Assembly (NCBI RefSeq): GCF_019048065.1
Contig: NZ_CP077291.1
Location: 1 to 64,000 of the forward strand
DNA: 64,000 bases
Reading direction: 5' to 3'
DNA from: Citrobacter farmeri
Lineage (GTDB): Bacteria; Pseudomonadota; Gammaproteobacteria; Enterobacterales; Enterobacteriaceae
This document shows, piece after piece, positions 9,997 through 20,609 of this stretch (position 1 is its first letter; each line of letters begins with the position of its first letter). The notes below the pieces were generated by a model. It was given only the letters and a program-made list of their open reading frames with translations. It was not told where the DNA came from and made no database searches. Position numbers and translations under genes: made by a program.

Positions 9997-11063
9997 TGCA
10001 ACGGATTCTGGTGACCGGGGGGGCGGGTTTCATTGGCTCAGCGGTAGTACGACATATCATTAATGAGACGGCGGATGCGGTGGTGGTGGTGGATAAACTC
10101 ACCTACGCCGGCAATCTGATGTCGCTGGCACCGGTAGCGCAGAGCGATCGCTTTGCCTTCGAGAAAGTGGATATTTGCGATCGCGCTTCATTGGATCGTG
10201 TTTTTCAACAGTATCAACCAGATTGCGTGATGCATCTGGCCGCCGAAAGTCATGTCGATCGTTCTATCGACGGCCCGGCGGCGTTTATCGAAACCAATAT
10301 TGTTGGTACTTACACGCTGCTGGAAGCGGCGCGGGCGTACTGGAGTGAACTGGCTGACGAGAAAAAAGCGGCGTTTCGCTTCCACCATATCTCTACTGAC
10401 GAGGTGTATGGCGATCTGCATTCGACGGATGATTTCTTCACTGAGACGACACCGTACGCCCCAAGCAGTCCTTATTCCGCGTCAAAAGCCAGTAGCGATC
10501 ACCTGGTGCGCGCCTGGCTGCGTACCTACGGTTTCCCGACGCTTATCACCAATTGCTCTAACAACTATGGCCCATACCACTTCCCGGAAAAACTGATCCC
10601 GTTGATAACGCTCAATGCGCTGGCGGGTAAACCGCTGCCAGTGTATGGCAACGGACAGCAGATCCGCGACTGGCTGTATGTGGACGATCATGCCAGAGCG
10701 CTGTACTGCGTGGCGACCACCGGGAAAGTTGGTGAAACATATAACATCGGCGGTCATAACGAGCGTAAGAACCTCGACGTGGTTGAGACGATTTGCGACC
10801 TGCTGGAAGAACTGGCACCGAACAAACCGCAGGGCGTAGCGCACTACCGCGACCTGATTACTTTTGTGGATGACCGTCCTGGTCACGACGAGCGCTACGC
10901 CATTGACGCGTCGAAAATCGCCCGTGAACTTGGCTGGACGCCGCAAGAAACCTTTGAAAGCGGCATGCGTAAAACCGTGCAATGGTATCTGGCGAATGAG
11001 ACCTGGTGGAAGCCCGTACAGGACGGCAGCTATCAGGGCCAACGTTTGGGTCTGAAGGGCTGA
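9996..11063 (+). CDS. rffG: dTDP-glucose 4,6-dehydratase (ECA pathway)
   Basis: A 355-residue short-chain dehydrogenase/epimerase-type enzyme that turns dTDP-glucose into dTDP-4-keto-6-deoxyglucose for the Fuc4NAc branch. It shows [11 protein letters not shown] at the N-terminus, the STDEVYGDL segment and the catalytic YSASK motif (about 160-164). The ATG overlaps the wecC stop as TAATG. It is a paralogue of RfbB, but the position inside the wec cluster identifies it as RffG. Confidence 0.96.
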   Translation: MQRILVTGGAGFIGSAVVRHIINETADAVVVVDKLTYAGNLMSLAPVAQSDRFAFEKVDICDRASLDRVFQQYQPDCVMHLAAESHVDRSIDGPAAFIETNIVGTYTLLEAARAYWSELADEKKAAFRFHHISTDEVYGDLHSTDDFFTETTPYAPSSPYSASKASSDHLVRAWLRTYGFPTLITNCSNNYGPYHFPEKLIPLITLNALAGKPLPVYGNGQQIRDWLYVDDHARALYCVATTGKVGETYNIGGHNERKNLDVVETICDLLEELAPNKPQGVAHYRDLITFVDDRPGHDERYAIDASKIARELGWTPQETFESGMRKTVQWYLANETWWKPVQDGSYQGQRLGLKG

Positions 11064-11082
11064 TTACCTGGAGGAGGAAAGC

Positions 11083-11964
11083 ATGAAAGGTATCATTCTG
11101 GCGGGCGGCTCCGGCACCCGTTTGCATCCTATCACGCGCGGCGTGTCGAAACAGTTGCTGCCCATTTACGATAAGCCGATGATTTATTATCCGTTATCGG
11201 TTCTCATGCTGGCTGGCATCCGCGAGATCCTGATCATCACCACACCGGAAGATAAAGGGTATTTTCAGCGCCTGTTGGGGGACGGTTCTGAATTCGGTAT
11301 TCAGCTGCAGTATGCCGAACAACCGAGTCCGGATGGTCTGGCGCAAGCGTTTATCATCGGTGAGACGTTCCTTAACGGTGAACCTTCCTGCCTGGTGCTA
11401 GGCGATAATATCTTCTTTGGTCAGGGATTCAGCCCCAAATTGCGTCATGTGGCTGCGCGTACCGAAGGGGCGACCGTGTTTGGTTATCAGGTGATGGATC
11501 CAGAACGGTTTGGCGTGGTGGAGTTTGATGACAATTTCCGCGCCATCTCGTTAGAAGAAAAACCGAAACAGCCTAAATCTAACTGGGCGGTGACCGGGCT
11601 CTATTTCTACGACAGCAACGTGGTGGAATACGCAAAGCGTGTGAAGCCGTCCGAACGCGGCGAGCTGGAGATCACCTCTATCAACCAGATGTACCTTGAA
11701 GCGGGGAATCTGACGGTTGAGTTGCTGGGGCGGGGTTTTGCCTGGCTTGATACAGGGACGCATGACAGCCTGATTGAGGCGAGTACCTTTGTGCAGACGG
11801 TTGAAAAGCGTCAGGGATTCAAAATTGCCTGTCTGGAAGAAATTGCCTGGCGCAATGGTTGGCTGGATGATGAAGGCGTGAGACGTTCTGCCAGCGCCCT
11901 CGCGAAAACGGGTTACGGCCAATATTTGCTGGAGCTGCTTCGTGCACGTCCGCGCCAGTATTGA
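11083..11964 (+). CDS. rffH: Glucose-1-phosphate thymidylyltransferase 2
   Basis: A 293-residue nucleotidyltransferase that makes dTDP-glucose from dTTP and glucose-1-phosphate, feeding RffG. The signature [20 protein letters not shown] is at residues 8-27, and GDNIFFGQG is the metal-binding region (about 110). It is an RmlA/RfbA paralogue; context makes it RffH. A GGAGGA ribosome site precedes the ATG. Its 3' end overlaps wecD by 23 bases. Confidence 0.96.
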   Translation: MKGIILAGGSGTRLHPITRGVSKQLLPIYDKPMIYYPLSVLMLAGIREILIITTPEDKGYFQRLLGDGSEFGIQLQYAEQPSPDGLAQAFIIGETFLNGEPSCLVLGDNIFFGQGFSPKLRHVAARTEGATVFGYQVMDPERFGVVEFDDNFRAISLEEKPKQPKSNWAVTGLYFYDSNVVEYAKRVKPSERGELEITSINQMYLEAGNLTVELLGRGFAWLDTGTHDSLIEASTFVQTVEKRQGFKIACLEEIAWRNGWLDDEGVRRSASALAKTGYGQYLLELLRARPRQY

Positions 11965-12619
11965 GCCGCTGGGCTGGGAAAACCGCTTCTTTGGTGTGAA
12001 CAGCGCGATTGTCCGGCTGGATCCGGCGGCGCCGTTATTAACCGCAGAAGTCTTACAGCCCTGGTCACGGGTGCAGGCTAAAATTCCGGCGTCCAATACC
12101 ACCGCGCTGGATGCCCTGCAACAGTTGGGGTTCGCGCTGGTTGAAGGGGAAGTAGATTTCGCCATTAGCGTTGGGGAAACCGACGGGCAAACTGGCGCAG
12201 AAATTGCACAGCTGACGGACATTCCGGCATTGCGTCAACTCGCTGCGGCGGCCTTTGCGCAAAGTCGTTTTCGTGCCCCGTGGTACGCGCCTGACGCCAG
12301 CGCCCGCTTTTACGCGCAGTGGATTGAAAACGCGGTACACGGTACGTTTGACCATCAGTGTCTGGTTCTTCGCACCTCAAACGGCGATATTCGCGGTTAT
12401 GTCTCACTGCGTGAACTCGATGGCCGTGAGGCGCGTATCGGCTTACTCGCCGGACGTGGCGCAGGGGCTGAATTGATGCAGGCGGCGCTGGGTTGGGCGC
12501 AGGCGCGCGGCAAAACAACATTGCGGGTGGCGACCCAGATGGGCAACACCGCCGCGCTTAAACGTTATATACAAAGCGGTGCGAACGTAGAAAGCACCGC
12601 GTACTGGTTATACAGGTGA
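11942..12619 (+). CDS. wecD: dTDP-4-amino-4,6-dideoxy-D-galactose acyltransferase (WecD/RffC)
   Basis: A 225-residue GNAT-fold acetyltransferase that N-acetylates dTDP-4-amino-4,6-dideoxygalactose to dTDP-Fuc4NAc. The acetyl-CoA-binding region lies in the C-terminal third ([22 protein letters not shown]). It starts at a GTG embedded in the end of rffH, one residue longer than the E. coli protein. The N-terminal 80 residues diverge more from E. coli than the rest. Biochemically it acts after WecE although encoded before it. Confidence 0.95.
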   Translation: MHVRASIEPLGWENRFFGVNSAIVRLDPAAPLLTAEVLQPWSRVQAKIPASNTTALDALQQLGFALVEGEVDFAISVGETDGQTGAEIAQLTDIPALRQLAAAAFAQSRFRAPWYAPDASARFYAQWIENAVHGTFDHQCLVLRTSNGDIRGYVSLRELDGREARIGLLAGRGAGAELMQAALGWAQARGKTTLRVATQMGNTAALKRYIQSGANVESTAYWLYR

Positions 12620-12623
12620 CAAC

Positions 12624-13754
12624 ATGATTCCGTTTAACGCACCGCCGGTGGTGGGAACCGAACTCGACTATATGCAGTCCGCGATGGGCAGCGGCAAACT
12701 GTGCGGCGATGGCGGTTTTACCCGTCGTTGTCAGCAGTGGCTGGAGCAACGTTTTGGCAGTGCGAAGGTGCTGCTGACGCCTTCCTGTACCGCCTCCCTG
12801 GAGATGGCGGCACTGCTGCTGGATATTCAGCCGGGTGATGAAGTGATCATGCCGAGTTTCACCTTCGTCTCGACAGCAAATGCGTTTGTGCTGCGCGGCG
12901 CCAAAATCGTCTTTGTGGATATCCGTCCGGATACCATGAACATCGACGAAACGCGCATTGAAGCGGCGATCACCGAAAAAACGCGGGCGATTGTGCCTGT
13001 GCATTACGCGGGTGTCGCCTGTGAGATGGACACCATCATGGCGCTGGCGGATAAGTACAACCTGTTTGTAGTGGAAGATGCTGCGCAGGGCGTAATGTCG
13101 ACTTACAAAGGCCGAGCGCTGGGAACGATAGGCCACATCGGCTGCTTCAGCTTCCATGAAACGAAAAACTACACTGCGGGTGGTGAAGGCGGCGCGACGC
13201 TGATTAACGATCGCAGCCTTATCGAGCGTGCGGAAATCATTCGCGAAAAGGGCACTAACCGCAGCCAGTTCTTCCGCGGCCAGGTCGACAAATATACCTG
13301 GCGCGACATTGGTTCCAGCTATTTGATGTCCGATCTACAGGCTGCCTATCTCTGGGCGCAACTGGAAGCGGCGGACCGTATTAATCAGCAGCGTCTGGCG
13401 CTATGGCAGACCTACTACGATGCCTTCGCACCGCTGGCGCGAGCCGGCAGAATTGAACTGCCTTCCATTCCGGATGACTGTAAACAGAACGCCCATATGT
13501 TTTATATCAAGCTGCGCGACATAGACGATCGTAATGCACTGATTAACTTTCTGAAAGAAGCTGAAATTATGGCGGTGTTCCATTACATTCCGCTACATGA
13601 CAGCCCGGCTGGCGACAAGTTTGGTGAATTTTCCGGTGAGGATCGCTACACCACCAAAGAGAGTGAGCGCCTGCTGCGCCTGCCGCTGTTTTATAACCTG
13701 TCGGCAGTGAATCAGCGTACGGTGATTACGACATTGCTCAACTATTTCGCCTGA
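12624..13754 (+). CDS. wecE: dTDP-4-amino-4,6-dideoxygalactose transaminase
   Basis: A 376-residue DegT/DnrJ/EryC1-family PLP aminotransferase that aminates the C4 keto group of the RffG product. The Schiff-base lysine is in HETKNYTAGGEGG (about residue 181), with the upstream PSFTFVSTANAF and VEDAAQG segments typical of sugar aminotransferases. It begins 4 bases after wecD and ends one base before the wzxE ATG. Confidence 0.97.
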   Translation: MIPFNAPPVVGTELDYMQSAMGSGKLCGDGGFTRRCQQWLEQRFGSAKVLLTPSCTASLEMAALLLDIQPGDEVIMPSFTFVSTANAFVLRGAKIVFVDIRPDTMNIDETRIEAAITEKTRAIVPVHYAGVACEMDTIMALADKYNLFVVEDAAQGVMSTYKGRALGTIGHIGCFSFHETKNYTAGGEGGATLINDRSLIERAEIIREKGTNRSQFFRGQVDKYTWRDIGSSYLMSDLQAAYLWAQLEAADRINQQRLALWQTYYDAFAPLARAGRIELPSIPDDCKQNAHMFYIKLRDIDDRNALINFLKEAEIMAVFHYIPLHDSPAGDKFGEFSGEDRYTTKESERLLRLPLFYNLSAVNQRTVITTLLNYFA

Positions 13755-13755
13755 T

Positions 13756-15006
13756 ATGTCGCTTGCGAAAGCGTCCTTGTGGACGGCGACCAGCACGCTG
13801 GTCAAAATTGGCGCGGGGTTACTGGTCGTTAAGTTGCTGGCGGTGTCTTTCGGTCCGGCTGGCGTTGGTCAGGCAGGAAACTTCCGTCAGATGGTCACCG
13901 TACTCGGTGTCCTGGCGGGGGCCGGCATTTTCAATGGCGTCACCAAATACGTTGCGCAGTCCCATGATAATCCGGAACAACTGCGGCGAGTTGTCGGGAC
14001 GTCTTCGGCAATGGTGCTGGGTTTTTCGACGCTGCTGGCGCTGGTGTTTCTGCTCGCAGCGGCACCGATTAGCCAGGGACTGTTCGGCCATACTCAGTAT
14101 CAGGGGCTGGTGCGCTTAGTGGCGCTGGTGCAGATGGGGATTGCCTGGGCCAACCTGCTGCTGGCGTTAATGAAAGGATTTCGTGATGCGGCGGGAAATG
14201 CGCTGTCACTGATTGTCGGCAGCCTGGTGGGCGTTGTTGCCTACTATGGCTGTTACCGATTGGGGGGCTATGAAGGCGCGCTCCTCGGTCTGGCGCTGGT
14301 GCCAGCGCTGGTGGTGATCCCTGCGGCTGCCATGTTGATGAAACGCGGGACGATCCCGCTGCGCTATCTGCAACCGTCATGGGATAAGGGGCTGGCGGGG
14401 CAACTCAGCAAATTTACCCTGATGGCGCTGATCACCTCCGTCACGCTGCCCGTGGCATATGTGATGATGCGAAACCTGCTGGCTGCGCATTATAGTTGGG
14501 ATGACGTCGGGATCTGGCAAGGGGTGAGCAGTATCTCGGATGCTTATCTACAATTTATTACCGCTTCGTTCAGCGTCTACCTGTTACCGACGCTGTCGCG
14601 TCTCACCGAAAAGCGGGATATCACGCGAGAAGTCGTGAAGTCCCTGAAGTTTGTTCTGCCAGCGGTGGCCGCCGCGAGTTTCACCGTCTGGCTACTGCGT
14701 GATTTTGCTATCTGGTTGTTGTTCTCTGAGAAATTCACCGCCATGCGCGATCTGTTTGCCTGGCAGTTAATCGGAGATGTGCTGAAAGTCGGGGCGTATG
14801 TCTTCGGTTATCTGGTGATCGCCAAAGCGTCACTGCGGTTTTATATTTTGGCTGAAATCAGCCAGTTCATTTTACTGACGGCATTTGCGCATTGGCTGAT
14901 CCCGGCACACGGCGCGCTGGGTGCGGCACAGGCTTATATGGCCACGTACGTCGTCTATTTCTCTCTGTGTTGTTGCGTATTTTTACTCTGGCGTAGGCGG
15001 GCATGA
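13756..15006 (+). CDS. wzxE: Lipid III (ECA) flippase WzxE
   Basis: A 416-residue polytopic membrane protein of the MOP superfamily that moves undecaprenyl-PP-linked ECA trisaccharide from the cytoplasmic to the periplasmic face. About twelve hydrophobic segments can be picked out. Sequence close to E. coli includes the loop [21 protein letters not shown]. It is followed by wecF with a four-base ATGA overlap. Confidence 0.96.
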   Translation: MSLAKASLWTATSTLVKIGAGLLVVKLLAVSFGPAGVGQAGNFRQMVTVLGVLAGAGIFNGVTKYVAQSHDNPEQLRRVVGTSSAMVLGFSTLLALVFLLAAAPISQGLFGHTQYQGLVRLVALVQMGIAWANLLLALMKGFRDAAGNALSLIVGSLVGVVAYYGCYRLGGYEGALLGLALVPALVVIPAAAMLMKRGTIPLRYLQPSWDKGLAGQLSKFTLMALITSVTLPVAYVMMRNLLAAHYSWDDVGIWQGVSSISDAYLQFITASFSVYLLPTLSRLTEKRDITREVVKSLKFVLPAVAAASFTVWLLRDFAIWLLFSEKFTAMRDLFAWQLIGDVLKVGAYVFGYLVIAKASLRFYILAEISQFILLTAFAHWLIPAHGALGAAQAYMATYVVYFSLCCCVFLLWRRRA

Positions 15007-16082
15007 CTGTACTGATTCACGTACTGGGATCGGATATCCCTCACCATAATCAAACCGTGCTGCGGTTTTTCAACGATACGCTGGCATCGACCAGCGAGCA
15101 TGCCCGTGTCTTCATGGTTGCCGGTCAGGATACCGGGCTAACGGAAAGCTGCCCGGCGCTCTCCATTCGTTTCTTCAGCGGTAAAAAATCGCTGGCGGAG
15201 GCGGTGATTGCACAAGCCAAAGCAAACAGACAACAGCGTTTCTTCTTCCACGGTCAGTTTAATACGGCGCTGTGGCTGGCATTACTGAGCGGGGGAATCA
15301 AGCCCAGCCAGTTTTACTGGCACATCTGGGGGGCGGATCTATATGAAGTCTCCAGTGGCCTGAAATTCAAACTGTTTTATCCGATTCGCCGCCTGGCGCA
15401 AAGCCGTGTCGGGGGCGTTTTTGCCACCCGTGGCGATCTGAACTATTTCGCTCAACAGCACCCGCGCGTGCCGGGTGAGCTGCTCTATTTCCCAACGCGA
15501 ATGGATCCCTCGCTCAACAATATGGTGAATTTTCGTCAACGCAGCGGAAAAATGACCATTCTGGTGGGCAACTCTGGCGATCGCAGTAACGAACATATTG
15601 CTGCGCTGCGGGCGGTTCATCAGCAGTTTGGCGACACGGTAAACGTGGTTGTGCCGATGGGCTATCCGGCGAATAACGAGGCGTATATCGCCCAAGTCCG
15701 CCAGGCGGGTCTGAGCTTGTTCAGCGCGGATAACCTGCAGATCCTCAGCGACAAGCTGGCGTTCGACGACTATCTGGCGCTGCTTCGTCAGTGCGATCTC
15801 GGGTACTTTATTTTTGCCCGTCAGCAGGGAATTGGCACCTTATGCTTGCTGATTCAGGTGGGAGTGCCCTGTGTACTAAACCGCGAGAATCCGTTCTGGC
15901 AGGACATGGTGGAGCAACATCTGCCGGTGCTCTTCACCAGCGACGAGTTGAACGAACAGGTGGTGCGCGAAGCGCAGCGCCAACTGGCATCCGTGGATAA
16001 AAAGGCCATTACTTTCTTTAGCCCGAACTACGTGCAGCCCTGGCATCACGCATTGCAGATCGCCGCAGGGGAGGCGCTATGA
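15003..16082 (+). CDS. wecF: TDP-Fuc4NAc:lipid II Fuc4NAc transferase
   Basis: A 359-residue glycosyltransferase (GT56 family) that adds the third sugar, Fuc4NAc, to lipid II and so makes lipid III at the inner-membrane inner face. The frame contains the conserved [12 protein letters not shown] segment and the C-terminal donor-binding region with [14 protein letters not shown]. It overlaps both wzxE and wzyE by ATGA-type junctions, so the flippase, transferase and polymerase are translated as a coupled block. Confidence 0.96.
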   Translation: MTVLIHVLGSDIPHHNQTVLRFFNDTLASTSEHARVFMVAGQDTGLTESCPALSIRFFSGKKSLAEAVIAQAKANRQQRFFFHGQFNTALWLALLSGGIKPSQFYWHIWGADLYEVSSGLKFKLFYPIRRLAQSRVGGVFATRGDLNYFAQQHPRVPGELLYFPTRMDPSLNNMVNFRQRSGKMTILVGNSGDRSNEHIAALRAVHQQFGDTVNVVVPMGYPANNEAYIAQVRQAGLSLFSADNLQILSDKLAFDDYLALLRQCDLGYFIFARQQGIGTLCLLIQVGVPCVLNRENPFWQDMVEQHLPVLFTSDELNEQVVREAQRQLASVDKKAITFFSPNYVQPWHHALQIAAGEAL

Positions 16083-17431
16083 GCCTCATGCAGTTCAGCG
16101 GCCTGTTTGTCGTCTGGCTCCTCTCTACGTTGTTTATCGCCACGCTGACCTGGTTTGAATTTCGCCGCGTGCGCTTCAATTTCAACGTGTTTTTCTCACT
16201 GCTTTTTTTGCTGACCTTCTTTTTTGGCTTTCCGCTAACCAGCGTGCTGACATTCCGCTTCGACGTCGCTGTCGCACCGCCGGAAATCCTGCTACAGGCG
16301 CTGCTTTCCGCCGCCTGTTTCTACGCGATCTACTATGTGACCTATAAGACCCGCTTACGCAAACGGGTTGCGGATGCGCCGCGCAAACCGCTGTTCACCA
16401 TGAATCGGGTGGAAACCCATCTTACCTGGGTGATTCTGATGGGGATTGCGCTCATCAGCGTGGGTATCTTCTTCATGCACAACGGCTTTTTGCTGTTTCG
16501 CCTGCAGTCGTACAGCCAGATTTTTTCCAGTGAAGTTTCCGGCGTGGCGCTAAAACGCTTCTTTTATTTCTTCATCCCGGCAATGCTGGTGGTCTATTTC
16601 CTGCGTCAGGACAGCAAAGCGTGGCTGTTCTTCCTGGTCAGCACGGTCGCATTTGGCCTGCTGACGTATATGATCGTCGGCGGTACCCGCGCCAATATCA
16701 TCATCGCCTTCGCCATTTTCCTGTTCATCGGCATTATTCGCGGCTGGATCTCACTGTGGATGCTGGCGGCGGCGGGGGTGCTGGGGATTGTCGGTATGTT
16801 CTGGCTGGCGCTGAAGCGCTACGGGCTGAACGTCAGCGGCGACGAGGCGTTTTATACGTTTCTCTATCTCACCCGCGACACGTTTTCCCCGTGGGAGAAC
16901 CTGGCGCTGTTACTGCAAAACTACGACAAGATTGAGTTCCAGGGGCTGGCACCAATTGCCCGCGATTTCTACGTCTTTATTCCCTCCTGGCTGTGGCCGG
17001 GTCGACCGAGCGTGGTGCTGAATACCGCGAACTATTTTACGTGGGAAGTGCTGAACAACCATTCTGGTCTGGCGATCTCACCGACGCTGATTGGTTCGCT
17101 GGTGGTGATGGGTGGCGCGCTGTTTATCCCGCTGGGGGCCATTGTGGTGGGATTGATCATCAAATGGTTCGACTGGCTGTATGAGCTGGGTAATCGTGAG
17201 ACTAATCGCTACAAGGCCGCGATTTTGCATAGTTTCTGCTTTGGTGCGATTTTCAATATGATCGTGCTGGCGCGAGAGGGACTGGACTCGTTTGTCTCGC
17301 GTGTTGTTTTTTTCCTGGTGGTTTTTGGTGCCTGTTTGCTGGTGGCAAAACTTCTGTTCTGGCTGTTTGACCGGGCTGGACTGATCCATAAACGTTTGCG
17401 AGCCCTGCCAGACAAACAGGTTGAAGGATAG
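16079..17431 (+). CDS. wzyE: ECA polymerase WzyE
   Basis: A 450-residue, strongly hydrophobic inner-membrane protein that polymerises the ECA trisaccharide repeats in the periplasm, with chain length set by WzzE. Ten or more transmembrane segments are seen, with a large hydrophilic loop in the second half containing SLAL- and [16 protein letters not shown] conserved stretches. Length equals that of E. coli WzyE. Three Chi octamers lie inside it. Confidence 0.96.
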   Translation: MSLMQFSGLFVVWLLSTLFIATLTWFEFRRVRFNFNVFFSLLFLLTFFFGFPLTSVLTFRFDVAVAPPEILLQALLSAACFYAIYYVTYKTRLRKRVADAPRKPLFTMNRVETHLTWVILMGIALISVGIFFMHNGFLLFRLQSYSQIFSSEVSGVALKRFFYFFIPAMLVVYFLRQDSKAWLFFLVSTVAFGLLTYMIVGGTRANIIIAFAIFLFIGIIRGWISLWMLAAAGVLGIVGMFWLALKRYGLNVSGDEAFYTFLYLTRDTFSPWENLALLLQNYDKIEFQGLAPIARDFYVFIPSWLWPGRPSVVLNTANYFTWEVLNNHSGLAISPTLIGSLVVMGGALFIPLGAIVVGLIIKWFDWLYELGNRETNRYKAAILHSFCFGAIFNMIVLAREGLDSFVSRVVFFLVVFGACLLVAKLLFWLFDRAGLIHKRLRALPDKQVEG

Positions 17432-17433
17432 CA

Positions 17434-18174
17434 ATGACTGATAATACAACTGCACCGATTTATGATCTGCGTGGGCTCCAGTTGATTGGTTGGCGAGATA
17501 TGCACCATGCGCTGGACTATCTCTACGCCGACGGCCAGCTTAAGCAAGGTACGCTGGTGGCGATTAACGCAGAAAAGGTTCTGACGGCGGAAGATAACCC
17601 GGAAGTCCGCACCCTGATTGAGGCTGCGGAATATAAATACGCCGACGGAATCAGCGTCGTGCGCTCGGTACGCAAAAAATTCCCGAATGCCCAGGTTTCT
17701 CGCGTGGCGGGTGCCGATCTCTGGGAAGCGTTGATGGCCCGTGCGGGCGAGGAAGGTACGCCGGTATTCCTGGTCGGCGGAAAACCAGAAGTGCTGACGC
17801 AAACGCAAGCGAAACTGCGCACCCAGTGGAAGGTGAACATTGTGGGTAGTCAGGACGGCTATTTTACGCCGGAGCAGCGTTCTGCGCTGTTTGAGCAGAT
17901 CCATGCCAGCGGAGCGAAAATCGTTACCGTAGCGATGGGATCGCCGAAACAGGAAATCTTTATGCGCGATTGCCGACAGGTGCATCCGCATGCGCTCTAT
18001 ATGGGGGTCGGTGGCACTTATGACGTCTTCACTGGTCACGTAAAACGCGCGCCGAAAGTGTGGCAGAACCTGGGGCTGGAGTGGCTGTATCGCCTGCTGT
18101 CGCAGCCGAGCCGCATTACTCGTCAGCTCCGTTTACTGCGCTACCTACGCTGGCACTACAGCGGAAATATCTGA
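17434..18174 (+). CDS. wecG: UDP-N-acetyl-D-mannosaminuronic acid transferase
   Basis: A 246-residue GT26 (WecG/TagA/CpsF) glycosyltransferase that adds ManNAcA to lipid I, giving lipid II. The family signature region [15 protein letters not shown] is near residues 165-180, with [19 protein letters not shown] following. It is the last gene of the ECA operon, 2 bases after wzyE. A hairpin-like palindrome (GGTAGCGCA/TGCGCTACC, 18192-18200 and 18211-18219) lies just after the stop; its run of T is short. Confidence 0.96.
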   Translation: MTDNTTAPIYDLRGLQLIGWRDMHHALDYLYADGQLKQGTLVAINAEKVLTAEDNPEVRTLIEAAEYKYADGISVVRSVRKKFPNAQVSRVAGADLWEALMARAGEEGTPVFLVGGKPEVLTQTQAKLRTQWKVNIVGSQDGYFTPEQRSALFEQIHASGAKIVTVAMGSPKQEIFMRDCRQVHPHALYMGVGGTYDVFTGHVKRAPKVWQNLGLEWLYRLLSQPSRITRQLRLLRYLRWHYSGNI

Positions 18175-18349
18175 AACCCCTTCCTTATGTGGGTAGCGCA
18201 TTCTGCTCCATGCGCTACCTCACTGCCGCATTTTTGCTCCGTTATTATACAAAATATGCATTTTTTTAATGCTTCGTTTGCCATTTTGCCAAATTTGCGA
18301 AAACATGCGCCCCCAGCGATGTACCCATAACAATAACCGGCAATGCCGG

Positions 18350-18371
18350 AAAGCAAACAAACACGACAAGA
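18350..18371 (+). promoter_or_regulatory. CA-rich leader of yifK, possible GcvB target
   Basis: The bases just before the yifK ribosome site are unusually rich in A and C (CAAACAAACACGACAAG). yifK is a reported target of the small RNA GcvB, whose seed is G/U-rich. Pairing here is inferred, not computed. Confidence 0.35.
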
Positions 18372-18377
18372 GGATTT

Positions 18378-19763
18378 ATGGCAGAGAAAAAACCTGAGCT
18401 ACAGCGTGGGCTGGAGGCTCGTCATATCGAATTGATTGCCCTTGGGGGCACCATTGGCGTCGGTCTGTTTATGGGGGCGGCAAGCACCCTGAAATGGGCA
18501 GGACCTTCGGTGTTGCTGGCGTATATCGTCGCCGGCCTGTTCGTCTTTTTTATTATGCGCTCAATGGGGGAGATGCTGTTCCTGGAGCCAGTAGCCGGCT
18601 CGTTCGCCGTTTATGCTCACCGCTACATGAGTCCGTTCTTCGGTTATCTCACCGCGTGGTCTTACTGGTTTATGTGGATGGCGGTTGGTATCTCGGAAAT
18701 CACCGCGATCGGCGTCTATGTCCAGTTCTGGTTCCCGGAGATGGCGCAATGGATACCCGCGCTGATAGCCGTTGGACTGGTGGCGCTGGCAAACCTGGCA
18801 GCCGTTCGGCTGTATGGCGAAATCGAGTTCTGGTTCGCGATGATTAAAGTCACTACCATCATCGTGATGATTGTGGTGGGTCTGGGCGTGATTTTCTTCG
18901 GCCTGGGCAACGGCGGTCAGCCGATTGGCTTTGGCAACCTGACCGGGCACGGCGGCTTCTTTGCCGGCGGCTGGAAAGGCTTCCTTACCGCGTTGTGTAT
19001 TGTCGTCGCCTCTTATCAGGGCGTAGAGCTGATTGGGATTACGGCGGGGGAAGCCAAAAACCCGCAGGTCACGCTGCGTAGCGCGGTAGGTAAAGTGCTG
19101 TGGCGTATTCTGATCTTCTACGTGGGCGCGATTTTCGTGATCGTTACCATTTTCCCGTGGAACGAAATTGGCAGTAACGGCAGTCCGTTCGTCCTGACGT
19201 TTGCCAAAATTGGTATCACCACCGCCGCGGCGATCATCAACTTTGTCGTGCTGACCGCTGCGCTGTCTGGCTGTAACAGTGGAATGTACAGCTGTGGACG
19301 TATGCTCTACGCGCTGGCGAAAAACCGTCAACTGCCCGCGGCGATGGCGAAAGTCTCCCGTCATGGCGTTCCGGTGGCGGGCGTGGCGCTGTCGATTCTG
19401 ATTCTGCTGGTCGGTTCGTGCCTGAACTACATCATTCCTAATCCGCAGCGCGTCTTCGTCTATGTGTATAGCGCAAGCGTACTGCCGGGGATGGTGCCGT
19501 GGTTTGTGATCCTGATTAGCCAACTTCGTTTTCGCCGGGCGCATAAAGCGGCGATGGCCAGCCATCCGTTCCGTTCTATTCTGTTCCCGTGGGCAAACTA
19601 TTTGACGATGGCCTTCCTGGTTTGTGTACTGATCGGCATGTACTTTAATGAAGATACCCGTATGTCGCTGTTTGTCGGTATCATCTTCCTGTGTGCCGTG
19701 ACGCTTGTTTACAAGGTTTTTGGCTTCAATCGTCAGGGGATCGCCCAGAAAACGGGGGAATAA
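18378..19763 (+). CDS. yifK: Amino acid permease YifK (ThrP-type)
   Basis: A 461-residue APC-superfamily permease with 12 predicted membrane segments. The N-terminal [27 protein letters not shown] is the amino acid transporter signature. The E. coli orthologue has been described as a threonine/serine:proton symporter (ThrP). It has its own 200-base leader and an AAGAGGA ribosome site, and stands between the ECA operon and the tRNA operon. Confidence 0.93.
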   Translation: MAEKKPELQRGLEARHIELIALGGTIGVGLFMGAASTLKWAGPSVLLAYIVAGLFVFFIMRSMGEMLFLEPVAGSFAVYAHRYMSPFFGYLTAWSYWFMWMAVGISEITAIGVYVQFWFPEMAQWIPALIAVGLVALANLAAVRLYGEIEFWFAMIKVTTIIVMIVVGLGVIFFGLGNGGQPIGFGNLTGHGGFFAGGWKGFLTALCIVVASYQGVELIGITAGEAKNPQVTLRSAVGKVLWRILIFYVGAIFVIVTIFPWNEIGSNGSPFVLTFAKIGITTAAAIINFVVLTAALSGCNSGMYSCGRMLYALAKNRQLPAAMAKVSRHGVPVAGVALSILILLVGSCLNYIIPNPQRVFVYVYSASVLPGMVPWFVILISQLRFRRAHKAAMASHPFRSILFPWANYLTMAFLVCVLIGMYFNEDTRMSLFVGIIFLCAVTLVYKVFGFNRQGIAQKTGE

Positions 19764-19815
19764 GCGACAAAACGCGCAAAGCGTAACCAAACGCGCATTT
19801 TATTTAAAAAGGCAC

Positions 19816-19851
19816 TAGACAGCGGGGTGTGAAGTCCGTATTATCCACCCC
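19816..19851 (+). promoter_or_regulatory. Promoter of the argX-hisR-leuT-proM tRNA operon
   Basis: TAGACA (19816-19821), an exact 17-base spacer and TATTAT (19839-19844) form a near-consensus sigma-70 promoter. The following CCACCCCCGC is a GC-rich discriminator, the hallmark of stringently controlled stable-RNA promoters. The first tRNA starts at 19866. Confidence 0.85.
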
Positions 19852-19865
19852 CGCAACGGCGCTAA

Positions 19866-19942
<77 letters not shown>

Positions 19943-19997
19943 TTCACCCGGTGCTGGAGCTGCGGTGGTTTCGATACCGCGTAAAAAGATTTGTAGT

Positions 19998-20074
19998 GGT
20001 GGCTATAGCTCAGTTGGTAGAGCCCTGGATTGTGATTCCAGTTGTCGTGGGTTCGAATCCCATTAGCCACCCCA
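19998..20074 (+). tRNA. hisR: tRNA-His (GTG)
   Basis: A 77-base tRNA including the extra 5' G (position -1) typical of histidine tRNA. The acceptor stem GTGGCTA pairs with TAGCCAC, the anticodon is GTG in TTGTGAT, and CCA is encoded. Confidence 0.98.
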
Positions 20075-20093
20075 TTATTAAAAGTTGTGAAAT

Positions 20094-20180
20094 GCGAAGG
20101 TGGCGGAATTGGTAGACGCGCTAGCTTCAGGTGTTAGTGTCCTTACGGACGTGGGGGTTCAAGTCCCCCCCCTCGCACCA
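20094..20180 (+). tRNA. leuT: tRNA-Leu (CAG)
   Basis: An 87-base class II tRNA with a long variable arm (TGTCCTTACGGACGT), anticodon CAG in TTCAGGT, acceptor stem GCGAAGG/CCTCGC-type pairing and encoded CCA. Confidence 0.97.
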
Positions 20181-20222
20181 CGACTTAAAGAGTTGAACTA
20201 AAAATTCAAAAAAGCAGTACAT

Positions 20223-20299
20223 CGGCGAGTAGCGCAGCTTGGTAGCGCAACTGGTTTGGGACCAGTGGGTCGGAGGTTCGAATCCTCTCTCGCCGACCA
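20223..20299 (+). tRNA. proM: tRNA-Pro (TGG)
   Basis: A 77-base tRNA with acceptor stem CGGCGAG/CTCGCCG, anticodon TGG in TTTGGGA, and encoded CCA. Last gene of the operon; a terminator hairpin starts 7 bases downstream. Confidence 0.98.
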
Positions 20300-20305
20300 A
20301 TTTTG

Positions 20306-20334
20306 AACCCCGCTTCGGCGGGGTTTTTCTTTTT
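20306..20334 (+). terminator. Terminator of the tRNA operon
   Basis: The stem AACCCCGC/GCGGGGTT is closed by a TTCG tetraloop and followed by TTTCTTTTTC. Confidence 0.93.
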
Positions 20335-20397
20335 CTACACCATCCGCTTTCTTCCTTTTTTCTTCTGTTGCTTCCCTGAGACCGCTCTGTGTGCCAT

Positions 20398-20523
20398 TGT
20401 CGCCATTTGGTGACGATTAACGTTATGATATTTAAGCGCTTTCGTATATCGGGTGAGATCTGTCTCTGCTAAGCGACAATTCATTGCATTCCCGGCAAGT
20501 AGATATACGGAAAGCTGCCGACA
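20398..20523 (+). promoter_or_regulatory. GlrR (QseF)-type activator sites upstream of glmZ
   Basis: A perfect TGTC-N10-GACA lies at 20461-20478. A one-mismatch copy TGTC-N10-GACG is at 20398-20415, and a half-site copy ending in GACA at 20506-20523. TGTC-N10-GACA is the binding motif known for the response regulator GlrR upstream of glmY and glmZ in enterobacteria. The sites sit roughly 95 to 205 bases before the glmZ start, the usual enhancer distance for a sigma-54 promoter. Confidence 0.75.
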
Positions 20524-20582
20524 ACCCGCGTCAGTACAGGGATCGCGAAATGTCTTAATCCTTATTTTTAGCGGTGCAATCC

Positions 20583-20609
20583 TGGCATGCAATGTGCAAT
20601 AATATACGG
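20583..20609 (+). promoter_or_regulatory. Overlapping sigma-54 and sigma-70 promoters of glmZ
   Basis: TGGCATG-N4-GTGCA (20583-20598) has the invariant GG and GC dinucleotides ten bases apart, as required for sigma-54, and the GC lies 13 bases before the inferred start at 20610. TAATAT (20600-20605) could serve as a sigma-70 -10 giving the same start. Overlapping promoters of this kind are described for glmZ in Salmonella; the E. coli glmZ has only the sigma-70 one. Confidence 0.75.

Noticed and set aside
18192..18219. Palindrome GGTAGCGCA-N10-TGCGCTACC after wecG as a terminator
   Set aside because: The stem is good but only a short, displaced T run follows, so I mention it with wecG rather than call a terminator.
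18561..19790. A 409-codon minus-strand frame opposite yifK
   Set aside because: His/Arg/Gln-rich shadow of a GC-rich membrane protein gene; codon-phase effect rather than a gene. The same applies to frames opposite wecC (8671-9828), rho (4371-5348) and uvrD (31905-32756).
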